Below are positions 52,696 to 63,873 of a stretch of DNA of 64,000 nucleotides, one piece after another (position 1 is the stretch's first letter; the number at the start of each line of letters is the position of its first letter). This stretch comes from Hymenolepis diminuta (Eukaryota; Platyhelminthes; Cestoda; Cyclophyllidea; Hymenolepididae): NCBI GenBank assembly GCA_900708905.1, contig CAADRB010000020.1, forward strand, positions 830,918 to 894,917, written 5' to 3'. The translations under genes were made by a program, and so were the position numbers. The notes beneath the pieces were generated by a model that did not search any database, was not told where the DNA came from, and saw only the letters and a list, made by a program, of their open reading frames with translations.

Positions 52696-53890
52696 TTTAC
52701 ATAAAATTCCATTTTTCACTTTAGTTATTATAAAGAAACAAATTATTAGTTAAAATGCATCTACTTTAAAAGTGGCTTGTTACTTCTCACTCACATTGTA
52801 GATGATTGGATTTTATCTGTAAAATTATGGGTCTTCTTACTAAGGATAACTTTGCCAATTACCAGAACTTACCTCATGATTAACCGGATATATCATCAGC
52901 ACCACTCCTGTTAGCCATTTGTTTTTTTTAGGACTTATTTCAGGTTTCTATTTCTTAAAAAAGACAAAGTGATTGCTGTAGGAGACGGTACGTGATAAAA
53001 TTTATATCATCCATTTAATCATAGGTGGTCAGTTAACTGCATGATTTAAAACGCTAACACTATTCATGAAACGGCACTTTGATTTCAACTTCAAAGGATG
53101 TTAAATGTTTGGATATTGTCATAAATGCCTCCCCTCATATATTTAGTTAGCCACTTTCATTTAAATGTAATCAGGTAAAATTGGAAACGCACCGTGAAAA
53201 GTGGATAAGTGCTAACTGAACAACTGATATCTGCTCATTTCCTTTACAATAGCTTGCTAAGTTAAATGTCTCTGTTCCCAGGATTAAGTCTTTTCCTAAT
53301 GTAAATCTGAAATAAAACCATTTTTGGGAAAAAATGCGCTACGCTATGCATTAAGTCCAAAAGAACTACATGTATGCAATTTGACTACTGCAGGCTGAGG
53401 TCGTGACCTCAAGGTCGGTATGACACGTTCTGCGACACAAAATTTATGACAGGAAATGAGCTAACTTTCAGAGGGAGTGTGGAAACTAGTTTGAAATTAG
53501 TCAATTAGTTTCAAGGTCGCTCATGAAGTTACTAAATTTCACCCAGAGAAGTTCCTGGGTGGCTTAAAGATTATATTATTGTAAGAGCAGGTATATTCTT
53601 ACGACCTTAAACTTATACGGGAAAAGTAATATTAAACTCCAAAATTACTAACCAAAAAGACTTGTAACCCAATGAATGATTCTTTTTGTCGTCTCTTAAT
53701 AAAGAAAGCACCTTGTTTAAATACTACTTGAGTATAGAGCATGGATTGGCACTAAAGTTGTTCAGTAATATAGCAGTGAAAAGATTTCATTTCCGAATGT
53801 GAGCATCAATAAGCCAACTAGTGGACGAATAAAGTGTTTCGTTTACAAAATTTGTGTGATCACACATCGAAGAATTCGGTTTGGAATTAT

Positions 53891-53901
53891 GTATATTATA
53901 T

Positions 53902-53936
<35 letters not shown>
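53891..53936. repeat. AT dinucleotide microsatellite
   Basis: A perfect AT run at about 53911-53936 is preceded by an imperfect TATATTATAT segment. It is a likely length-polymorphic simple repeat. Confidence 0.95.
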
Positions 53937-53938
<2 letters not shown>

Positions 53939-55029
53939 CAACAGTATAATAATATAAAATTTTCCGGTTTTGATTTTCCTTTTTTGTAAGTGAAATTAAA
54001 AGCATTGAGAGTGAAGTTCGAGAAAATCAGCCATATTATTTGAAAAGCTAAACTGAAAGAGTGTAAACTATCGGTTGGGGCGTACTTATTTTCAGAGCCT
54101 ATTATTCCAATATCTTATACCTAGGTTCCTTGTGATTTCAAAACAAATGTACAGCCAAAAGTAGCCGCATTTAATAAGAATTTGACCCATTTAAGCACAT
54201 TCCATTTAGGACTTTAAATGTGGAAAAACGTTTTTTGATACTGATAAGCTAAGAATATTCATAAGATCACACTTATTGTCAATTAATCTCTCCTAAAACT
54301 CTGAAACGAAAGGATTTTATGGGAAATTACTAGGTTTCGTTTTGTACCCTTTTGCCAACTACATTTCTTGACTTGAATTTATTAAAAATTGCGTGTTGTT
54401 ATGAAAGACGGCACATGTTATGTTATTTAATGCTTCCATAAATGGGATTAAATTAGTGGAATCTGTAGTATATTTATCACCTATATGGTTAAAAAAGCAC
54501 CACCTTCCTCTGTAAAAACAACAAAAATATTGTTTTAGCATAATTTTCCAAAAAAACAGGATTTTGATGTTGAGAAAAAATATTCACTATGTCATGTTAA
54601 TCAACCACGTCTGATTGCACCTGGGACATCCTTTGTGGTTTTGATCCAGATTAATTTCGTTCTAAAATGCATGGAAATGCAAATCTTGATTGCTATCTAT
54701 TATGTAAAGTATGGTGAAACTAAAAGGAAGTTATCATAAAGATGATATCGGTAATAATCTCAAAGCATTCTTCAGACAAAAAAGATATGTCCCGTGTTTC
54801 CAATTTGCTGTCTGCATACTTTTATGCATCATCGTCATGATATTATCGGAGTTTATACACCCTAAAAGCTGAATTTTTATCGCCAAGTATCTTCTTCAGC
54901 CTATTCTTCAAAGCATTTCAGCTTTTTCCCTATTCCAATCTATTGAAAGCGGCTATAGCGTACAATAAGCAAACCTTGAGTTGTTACTTCTCAAATTCTC
55001 TGCTAACTATATGGCAAAAGTTAGGAAAA

Positions 55030-55150
55030 GGACAGTGTGTATAGCAATGTTTATTAGGAGAGAACAGAGAGAAGGCGTGAACCTCTCAACCAATGATTCA
55101 AAAAATTGGGTAGATAGAATGGAGTAAAGTTCAGTATGCTGGAGCAAAAT
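55030..55150 (+). repeat. diverged dispersed repeat, copy B
   Basis: It contains AGAGAACAGAGAGAAGGCGT, then AACC and TTCAAAAAATTGGG, parallel to the copy at 45.9 kb. The similarity is patchy and the borders are uncertain. Confidence 0.35.
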
Positions 55151-57910
55151 AACAACTATCAATTGATAAACATCTTATGGTAAAGGAAATGATTTCTTAG
55201 CGGATCAGAGGGAAGCCTAATGTGCGGCAGGTCTGAAGCTGGGATAAATTGACAGGTGAATTAAGGTGACAAAAGTGAATAAGGGACATGGTCACTAAAA
55301 GTTATTTCATGCTTGCATTACCATTAATTTATTCTAAGGGATAGTTCTTCATCTCTCCTTTTGTTAGTCATTACGGCTGTTATTAATCAAGTAACACATG
55401 CCCCTAAAGACTTTTCCTCCATTATATATACGTAGATATGTATGATTTCGGACTTTAGAAACATCTGTGCGGTATGATGCCAGATGCCCGCACTCTTTCT
55501 CACATAACTAATTTCATTCTCAAAATATGTAAACTTGAACATAATGCAAATATCTCTATCCTTCCAAGAAGATAAGTGGCGATGATTTTTTAGCTTTCCC
55601 ATAGAAACTCCTAAAATATGGCTTCTGAGCACTGATGGTTTAAACCCTTCTTCAAGATGGAATCACCTTGAGTCAGCTAATTGGAAATAACGGGATATGG
55701 ATTTATAATCCTGCCTACTAAAAAAGTATACTTTATTACGTCTGTAATACTGGATCTCATCGGTGAAGAAAAGTGACTACTACAGAAACTCATCAATTAT
55801 TGAATTTTAGACTTACAATAAATATGATATCCGATTTACCAGAGTACGGATATATCGATTCGATTTATAATACTTGCAAATCCTAGCTATTAATGGAGCA
55901 TTTGCATTGGTTCATCTTTCACAATTTAAGAAATGAGAACTAGATGGCGAAATACAAAAGGAACTAATCAAAGTAAACCCTATTTCGTGAAAATCAGAAG
56001 TTGATGAAAGTATCTCTCAACAGTCTTCAAGCAGGACTTCATATAGAGAGCAAAAGACTAAAATACCCAAAGCTTAGATGTAGAGGAAAGAGGAATCAAA
56101 AAATTGTTAATTTTCAGATTCGAAAATCAAAAATTAACCTTTTTCTCTCTAATTAGAGATTCATAGGTTTATATCATCCTCCCCTATTCATTGCGGACTG
56201 GAAATTTGTAGCTTTCAAAGATTCGATTTCGGAAGTGTTTAATAGCCCTTGAGGCATTCACTTCCGATTATTAGAAAATAAGAAATAATTATTTATAATT
56301 TTACCACTCGTTCATGATAATGAAAAATCGAGATCTGATTTCCTTTAATAATAACATTCGTCAAACTCTCGACCCGGACTATGGCATTTTAACAAAGCAG
56401 AGCTTACTATGGTTGTCTCAAGGTGCATCAATTTTATGAAAATGTACTTTATCACATAATGTTCTAGAAATGGTAAAAGAACAAAATTTTAAATATCTCG
56501 TACCTTTGATTGAAATAGCAGAAAATTACTGATGAAGTCAGTACTATAAAAGTTTTGATTTTTTATTTTTTGCCATATCAATTGAGTTTCAATCGCGCTG
56601 GGATTGCATCATCTCTATTTTATATGCTTGAAATATCTATTTCATCTAGATTATATCTCGATTCAATAACATTTGTGAGCAATCATTACATTAGTCGGCT
56701 TAGCGGATGAATATCACTAATGTCTTTAATTTGAGGTGGAGGAAAGACAATTACGTTAGTGGGCTTTAGAATTTTCTTTGTCCATTATTCAGTCCAATTT
56801 GAAGAAAAGTATGGTTATTATCTTGTCAACTTCGGATGTTTATTTATCTCAGCAACCAGAAAAAGCAGATTTTTATTGAGAATTTCCATCAATAGTCCTA
56901 GAGTTTAGAGTGGCACTATTCCCAATGGTAAAGCTACTTTGAGAGTCAGGCAGAGTTAGGCCTAGAAATCCTCATATAAAACGAGTGATCTTCCTAAAGG
57001 TTACCAGGGGACAATAGTCTTTTCCAACAAGAGAAGACCAAGAGTTAAGTAGGAGCGCATGTATACTAAACATGAACGAAAGGGAAAATGAGGAAGGAGT
57101 AGGAAGAGGAAGCAGCAATCGGAAAGGAAAACAAAATCATCAATTCTGAGCAGGCGGAATTCGGATTGTAACAAAGAAAGGATATTGAGATACGGTAAGA
57201 GCAATGACATATTTTGCTTCTTTTTCATCAATAATTAATCAGGAAAATTATCGACTGACAACTAAGACACGCAGAAATATGGGTAAGTGTTTATGCACCG
57301 CAAGCACTTAGCACTAGGATTTTGGATGATATTGTTGAGAGTAGGGTAACCAGATTATAGGAGCTTCCTTTACGAAACATAGTGACTAACAGAAAATAGT
57401 GGTACTTTTTCAAATCAGGAGGCCAAAGGTAATGTGATGGCTAAAATATTTAATTACAGCTCATTTGTATAAAATAAATTCTTTAAGAACGGCCAATTAA
57501 GTAAATATTGTACAACCCCAATCCAAAGTCAAATAAAGTAAGAATCTGTGATAACTTGACTTTACTCTGCATTTCTTTAAGACTCCCTCTCCTTAATCAT
57601 TTTTCTGACTTACTGCTATCCATTCCATTTATTTTACGGCAAAAAATCGCAAAAATGTGGTGAGAGAGGGGGGAAAATGAAGATTGAGATACAGTGAGTT
57701 GTATCACAGATAAAATTAAGATTATCGGAGTGGACTGTCAGACAAGCAATTAATAAAAATGCGTCATTTGACAGTTAAGAGATGAGGTTTTTGAAACAAC
57801 ATATGGTCTGATAGTATTCTTGGGACGAATATATCCTTCAACTTTATCGATTAATGAAGCTCTGTCTTTTATGAGATTAGAAGCCCCGTTTGAAGTCTCT
57901 AAAACTGTAA

Positions 57911-57967
57911 TTCCTCTTATAAGAGGAACATGGACAAAGTTAGTGTCTTACTTTGTTTTATCCATGT
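57911..57967. repeat. perfect palindrome followed by an inverted-repeat hairpin
   Basis: TTCCTCTTATAAGAGGAA (57911-57928) is a perfect 18-base palindrome. It abuts a second structure with outer arms ACATGGA (57928-57934) and TCCATGT (57961-57967) and inner arms CAAAGT and ACTTTG. This might be the end of a small inverted-repeat element or only a local DNA structure. Confidence 0.7.
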
Positions 57968-58830
57968 CTTAGTGTGTAATTTCATTTTGATTCATATTAG
58001 ATATTGGCTGGTTATAAGATATTATTGTATAAAAGACTCATAATCCTTGGAGCGGGATCTCCACTTGTTATTGTTCTGTGAAAACGTTACCCAAGGATAT
58101 AAATTTCTGAAATATTCAACAGATATCCTTAGAGCCAATTAAGAAATTGCTCCACGAGGGTCTTAGGTATCTCAATCTGTAGGGCCTGTCCAGTTTTTGT
58201 TCAGCCCTCTCGAACAATAATTATTTAGTACATCTTGGTTGCTGTAGAATTTTAACTGTGCTTATTTTTAATAGTTTTATCGACTAGTACGGTATGTTTT
58301 AACGTTATAGAAAGTTAGTTTGCTATTTAGCATAACACCGCAATTAGAAATTGCTAGAATTTATGGTCTAGATTTTAACTTCACTAAAATAACGGTATGG
58401 AAAAAACCTAAAGTTTTTAGATCGACGGAAACCGAAATTTTGGCACCAGGATGGAAAATACTGGTAACCTTGGTTTGCTTTCATCACATCTCAGGATAAG
58501 AAACCAGCAAATCTTCAAAACGGAAGATTGGGGAGCCGTTACTCCCAGTTCACATAAGTTATTAAATGAGGTCATGTACTTATAATGTCGATTTAAACTA
58601 TAATGACCTTCGAGGTCAAGCCAAATTAATAAGAACGCCAATGAGTATATTTAAAGATAATTTTGATAAATATATCTAAAAAATACTAGAAAATTCAAAA
58701 TATATATGATTAAAATAAAAAATGTAATTAAAATTAGTCGGATTAATCATTTTACGATTTTATGCATTTTGCTACACTATATGTTTGAGATCGATTCGGC
58801 GACTTATTTAACTACTGATTGTGTTCGAAA

Positions 58831-59042
58831 ATGGGAGACGTGCGATTTCCTCGTTCATTCCGTAAAAAGCAGTTGGAACCTTTCTTGGCAAGTTTTCTAC
58901 GCATGTCAGAGAAATATTGGAAGGAATGTTTCATTAATATATTCGAAGACATGCAGTCGATATACTGGGATCTGATAGAAAAATACTTACCACGAAAATT
59001 TCAGCGAACGTACAGATATTATCAGTTTTGCCATAAAGGTAG
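58831..59042 (+). CDS. Dcp2-like exon 1: helical N-terminal domain
   Basis: It encodes 70 residues and two bases of the next codon. Two overlapping donors exist: GTAGGT after 59038 (phase 1) and GTAATT after 59042 (phase 2). The second, paired with the acceptor before 59323, gives FCHKGRFLPP, closest to the HCPFLLP segment of the family. Confidence 0.7.
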
Positions 59043-59861
59043 GTAATTTCATTGAAATACCTATGTACAACACTGGCGCATTAGCTAACGTGCTGGTCTT
59101 CGAAGTGGGAGGTGTATACACCCACTGAGCAGAATGACCAACCGCTGGTTAAGGTAGTGGCCAAAGTCGAGTTTCCAACCTGGGAGGCTCCATGAAGCTA
59201 CCTCTCTACCCGGGCTTTTCCAAACTGGCCTAGGAATTATTTTTATTGTTATCCCTGTCTATGTTACTTATGTAATTAATTAAATCAAATGTATTTTTAT
59301 TAGTTTTTGATAGCTATCCCAGGTTTTTACCTCCGAAAATCAAGTGGACAAATTATTACTTTGAATGGAAGAAATATCTACGTCAAATCCCCATCGCTCT
59401 GGCAATAATGATCGATGAGAACTTAGAGAATATTTTGGTAGTTAGAAGTTGGAACCGTTACAAATGGGGTTTTCCCGGAGGAAAGGTAGAAAATGGCGAG
59501 TCATTTTCCGATTGCGTAAAACGCGAAGTTTATGAGGAACTCAGTGTCGACATCTGCAACAAAGCCAGTGATGATTTATGTTTTGAGCATAGTGATGACC
59601 ACAGAGAGAAAAGGTTCTTCATCCTTGAAGGCATAAGTCCTGATATTGACGAAGATAAACTTCAGCCTTATGAAATTGAGGTAAGGAGAGAAAGTATGTC
59701 ATAAATCAGTCAAGTTTCAGTTCTCGAGAATTAATTGCATCATTTCAATTCTGCAGGAATTTCAGTGGATAAATCCATTTAATTTCCTTATATATGAATG
59801 GAAAAGCATGGCGCTAATACATCCCTATCTAAGGTATCTTAAACTCTGTACAATTATTTGA
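58831..59861 (+). CDS. compact Dcp2-like Nudix mRNA-decapping protein
   Basis: Dcp2 proteins hydrolyse the 5' cap of mRNA in the cytoplasm. The ATG at 58831 has A at -3 and G at +4, with an in-frame TGA 15 bases upstream. Exons 58831-59042, 59323-59680 and 59757-59861 give 224 residues. Residues 1-70 resemble the helical N-terminal domain (CFINIFEDMQSIYWDLIEKY, compare CFQIE..WFY.DF). FEWKKY..QIP and AIMID lead into WGFPGGK (118-125) and the Nudix box (124-146) with intact REVYEE. FILEGISPDID and EFQW follow, then a short Box B-like helix (LIHPYLRYL). It differs from usual Dcp2 in WGFPGGK (normally FPKGK), in EELSV (normally EExGU) and in EFQW (usually IEW). There is no long C-terminal tail. 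It is probably a diverged paralogue. An alternative splice pair (59038/59304) gives 229 residues. Confidence 0.8.
59070..59245 (+). repeat. SINE copy S7 in Dcp2-like intron 1
   Basis: The head GCGCATTAGCTAACGTGCTG, then TCTTCGAAGTGGGAGGTG, lacks the box B core by deletion. The body has GCAGAATGACCAACCGCTGG, TGGGAGGCTCCATGAAGC, and an end near GGCCTAGGAATTATTT. It occupies most of the 280-base intron. Confidence 0.7.
59323..59680 (+). CDS. Dcp2-like exon 2: Nudix catalytic fold
   Basis: The acceptor is GCTATCCCAG (or TTTTTATTAG before 59304 in the other register) and the donor is GAG|GTAAGG in phase 0. It holds the whole Nudix box and the FILEGISPDID strand that in Dcp2 reads IIPGI..DT. Confidence 0.85.
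59757..59861 (+). CDS. Dcp2-like exon 3: short C-terminus
   Basis: The acceptor is CAATTCTGCAG in phase 0, with 34 codons to TGA. EFQWINPF aligns with the EI..IEW segment of Dcp2, and MALIHPYLRYLKL aligns with the start of Box B (F.VIPFLKPLKKWI type). The protein ends there. Confidence 0.75.
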   Translation, partial: EFQWINPFNFLIYEWKSMALIHPYLRYLKLCTII

Positions 59862-62525
59862 ATATTTCATTCTTATATGATTTGAAAAGCTTTGAATATT
59901 TTTTGAATAGTCTAATACGAAATTATATTCAATTTCGTCGGGAAAGAAAATCTCCCATTGAAGCCTTCCAGATGTGTATGGAGGAAGACAGCTAGATGGT
60001 TATCCATATACACCTGATATGAAGTCGATGGATATGATATCATAACTCTTACGTCAGCCATTCATACAGGTATATCGCCTTAAGGACTTTGCACCTTGCT
60101 GTGCTTAGAACCTGTGCAAATCACTTCCACACCACTGCTCGTGAAAATTCATGATATTTTCAATCAACTCCACTCACAGGTCAATCTATTGCTCAACCAG
60201 CCGATGTGCTTAAAAATCAGTTCATATCAATGATCTGTTCTTTAAGTTTGTGTCGTATCTATTTCAGCAGACCGTTTCAATTTTTGATCAATTCTCACTA
60301 ATATTTTCTTTACAATTGATCACTGTGACTCAGCCTGACCATTATTCCCTATTTCATCATCAACATACCCCAGTTGATTAAACGCTGGACCCAAGAAGTC
60401 CACAGATGAGTCATCTGAACTTAACCTTCAGTTGAATCCATTCCTCTTAATTATATTTGCCATTTCCTCAATTTTCCTTAACGCTGGTGCTGCTAGTCCC
60501 GATTTGGGCATCCTATGCAATGAAGTCGTAAAGACATCATTTCCTGATAATTAGCGATTTGAATATGATTCGATTTCTGAATTCCTCAGGAGTTTATAGA
60601 CCAACGCGCTCTGGTCAACCGCCACACACGGTTGGTCCCAGCACAGCTGAACAAGCAGTTTTATACATCGCAACTTCGGATACTCATTGGCCTCCACACC
60701 ACCTCTGTATTCTGTTGATCTCTGCCTTACTTCTGAAAACTACCATATTCTATGGCTATCATTAATCCTCAGCAGGCTATTGCGACTACAAAATGCATAC
60801 GTCGACCCATATTTCTGCTTTTCCCTTTACAGTGATGCCATTTCATTAGCTTCTTAACAGACTGACAGAAGAACCTGGAAAGCCAACTCAACTCATAATT
60901 TAGTCCGCGTATCACAATTTTGTTTTCATCCACTCTACGCCGATAATTGTTCTCTAATCTCCCGGTCTTAATTCCTTTCATTTCTCATTTGTTCTCATTC
61001 TTCATGTCGGTGTACAAATATAACTTTCACTCACCTCAATTCTTGAATTTTTGATATGCAGAAAAAAACATTAATCATCAAGCAGTCCTTGGAAAGATCA
61101 GCAGTCTAGGAAGAGGATTTTATCTTGCACGTGTTTCATCATGCAGCTTTACTTTAAAAAAGACATCCTATTTTCTTAAGGCAATTTCCTCGTTTCGGCC
61201 TTTGAGTTTGAGTAGTAGGCACCTCGTATTATGCCTCCTGAATGCTGCATAGAATGAATAGGTACTAGTTCTAGCAGGGAGCAGGAGGGGAGAGAGGAGA
61301 TGTCTATTCAGTAGCAGACTAATTTTAATTATGGAATATAAATCACATGAAATATATAACTAAATACGAATGACTAAGGGTGAGAAAAGCCCTGGCAAAC
61401 GCACATACAGGTCACGGTACTGGATAGGAACGCATCAAATGGCCCTATTGACATAGGAAGAAATTGTCTAGGAGGAATTGGAATGGGAGCATACATGGGA
61501 GAGTGGGATTACACTAACCACACGTTGATTTCATGAACATCCCTAAAGTCAGCACAGTTCGGGATACCACATCTAGTACCATATAAGAGGTGTCTAGTCT
61601 TAACATCGTAGTACTAATTGTGGCGTTTCGATTGGTTCCGATCTGTTTACTGCTCTCAGAATGAATCTGTATTTGGTGTTATCCATTTCCACAAGCACGT
61701 TTCCCATTAGGTCCTTCTTGCGGTATTTGCTTTTTTCAACACTATTTCCTCGCCTGCTGTTGTCACTTTAAGTGATTGGCGACCCTAATAGACGCGTTCA
61801 TGTTTTCTCTAAATGGTTAAACGTTGTACGCAATTTCACATTCCATAGTCAAAAACTGGACTACTCCTGTCTTCACCCTTACTTCCTAGCCCCCTTATTA
61901 ATATGTCAGTGCTGTAGATATGGCAGCTAGACCATATAATATTAATCTAAAATATTGTTCTCGTCCCCAATGGAGACATATCAGTGGTGTTTGACATTGA
62001 CATCCCAAAAGACAATTATCAATATTATTTGGTATGTCGACATCATCTCGATGAATGATGCATTATTTTTATCCAATTATTCTTCATTATAAGTGTGTTC
62101 GTAATTAAACGCTACCATTCCAACTAGGAATTCTTCATCTCGCTACAACGGGTGGCTACCACTATTGAGCGGGGCTGGATAGTAATGAACTTTCTTGACC
62201 TGCATCAACATCGAACGACTAATTTTATAATTTTTTCACAAGGGTACATGATCCGATAGTACTCGCTATTTAATCATGACCTTAATTAATCGATTGATAT
62301 TTTTAAATGTGATTCTGTGATTAGCCCACATCTCTTTTCCGCTTTTCTTATTGGCTAGCTAGTCTCCGCCGTGTGACCTCCACAAGAATCAGCCAAATCT
62401 AATAAAAGGGTACTGTAGTTTGTGGATCCTTATTAAAAAACTGGTTGACTGTTTGTGTTTAGATCGTAACAGAATTTCAGATCGGATAAACGAAAGGACC
62501 GCAAAGTTCTGTCACGTAAAAGTTA
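59862..62525. other. no gene supported; possible old element at 60.5-62.4 kb
   Basis: It holds the Dcp2-like 3' flank and then sequence that by eye is less AT-rich from about 60.5 to 62.4 kb. No long frame, long terminal repeat or domain is visible. It may be a decayed mobile element. Confidence 0.3.
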
Positions 62526-62559
62526 TATCAGGTTGTAACAGAAGTTCTGTCCATGTTTT

Positions 62560-63640
62560 GGTCTGAATTAAGGTGAAAAATTTGTCTAAGATACATTTTT
62601 TCGGTGTTCAACATAGTCACAATTTTTATTAATTACATCTTCCCATATTGCATTAAGCTTTCTGATTCCTTCTTCATAGAATTTAGCCAGTTCGGATTCA
62701 AAAAAAGAAACTAGCTTCTTCATTTCGACCTCTTCTCTTGAAGTAAGCCTTTGCTCCATTCAATGATTCTGCATGCTCTTGAAAAGATGAAATCGGTTGG
62801 TGCAAGAGAAGATGGGGAGAATATGGTGGGTGATGCATGACTTCCCAGCCAAATTCTTCAAAGAGATTTTTGGTTGCTCTTGAAGTGCGGGGTCTGGCAT
62901 TGGTGCAGTGGAGTCATGATGCAGAATCACTCCTTTTCGATTAATAAAAGAAGGCTGCTTTTCCTGTCGTTAACTGCTTTTAAACGAGTTAGCTGCTGAC
63001 AGTAAACTTCAGNNNNNNNNNNNNNNNNNNNNNNNNNNNNNNNNNNNNNNNNNNNNNNNNNNATTCCCTTCAAATCCCACCATACACACAAAGGAATTTG
63101 TTTCGGGTGGAATTCTCGGATGCAGTCCACTTCTTGGTTTGGAATTGGAATTGGCTTTGAACCACTGTCTTGACTTAGCCACTGTCTTTTGTGTTTAACA
63201 TTGTTGTAAGGGATCCACCACTTCCTTTCTCGTCGCTGTAAGTTATGATTGGGTGTGAAAAAGGTGACCGGAGTTCACGAGAACGCAGTGAAACACAAGA
63301 GGTCATCACAGGCTGTTGCCTGTTGATTTCTGACAAATCGTGTGGGGCCCATTTCGTGGCCTTCGAGACTTTCTTTCTTTTCGCTTTCATTTCCCTATGT
63401 ATGATCATATGGCTTATGTGAAAGGTTTTACTCAGTTCTCTAGTAGTGCAGATTGGCTTTTCATCAATGGCAACTTGTAATTGCTCATAATTGAGTGTTT
63501 GAGCATCCTGATCTCGGTTCGTGTTTCGGGTTGAAGTCATCCTTTTCGAAACCACCTGCAGAAAGCCGCCTTCTGCAGGTCTTTTCATCCATAGCATCAT
63601 TTCCATAGGTATGTTTGAGTGTTTTTGCTGCTGAGCTCAT
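62560..63640 (-). pseudogene. mariner transposase, frameshifted
   Basis: It codes for the DNA cut-and-paste enzyme of the element but is inactive. In order on the minus strand: KTCRRR and KHEPRSG, a frame change, TTRELSKTFHISH (helix-turn-helix), WAPHDLSEINRQQ (compare the mariner WVPHEL motif), another frame change around the DEK catalytic segment, IPLCVWWDLKG, the gap, VYCQQL, HHDS, and FYEEGIRKL at the end. Stops and shifts break the frame several times, and the same lesions are visible in the parts shared with copies 1 and 2. Confidence 0.9.
63013..63062. other. assembly gap (50 N)
   Basis: A placeholder gap inside mariner copy 3. Its left edge is the base corresponding to position 1 and position 20590. 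Confidence 1.
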
Positions 63641-63873
63641 CGTATTTCCTTGATGAAATTCAGAGTAAAATGTGCCTGATATGCTCTTTATTTGGAGTGT
63701 ACATTAGGGCTAGAAATAGTTATTAATAAGGACAATTATGACACAATCAGAAAGAGGAAATAATGTTTTATTAATTACCATAGAAAAGCATACAACAAGA
63801 GCAAGCTAAATTGAAGTAATCGTGCCTTAAACACAGCTCAAAGATTGGACGTAACTTCTGTTACAACCTGATA

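Larger units (their letters stand above)
52696..58830. other. mostly featureless intergenic sequence
   Basis: It contains the AT microsatellite, copy B of a diverged repeat and a palindrome/hairpin block, listed separately. No gene is supported before the Dcp2-like start. The last 150 bases are very AT-rich and I could not pick a promoter element. Confidence 0.35.
62528..63871 (-). mobile_element. mariner element (copy 3), both ends present
   Basis: Terminal inverted repeats (TCAGGTTGTAACAGAAGTT on each side, two mismatches just inside) are flanked by TA on both sides. The length is about 1.34 kb with a 50 N placeholder, the usual mariner size. The reading direction is minus. Confidence 0.95.

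Noticed and set aside
58706..58975. 89-codon plus ORF in a second frame
   Set aside because: It overlaps Dcp2-like exon 1 in the wrong frame; the other frame carries the family motifs and a good start.
63175..63606. 143-codon ORF as a novel gene
   Set aside because: It is a shifted-frame piece of the mariner transposase.
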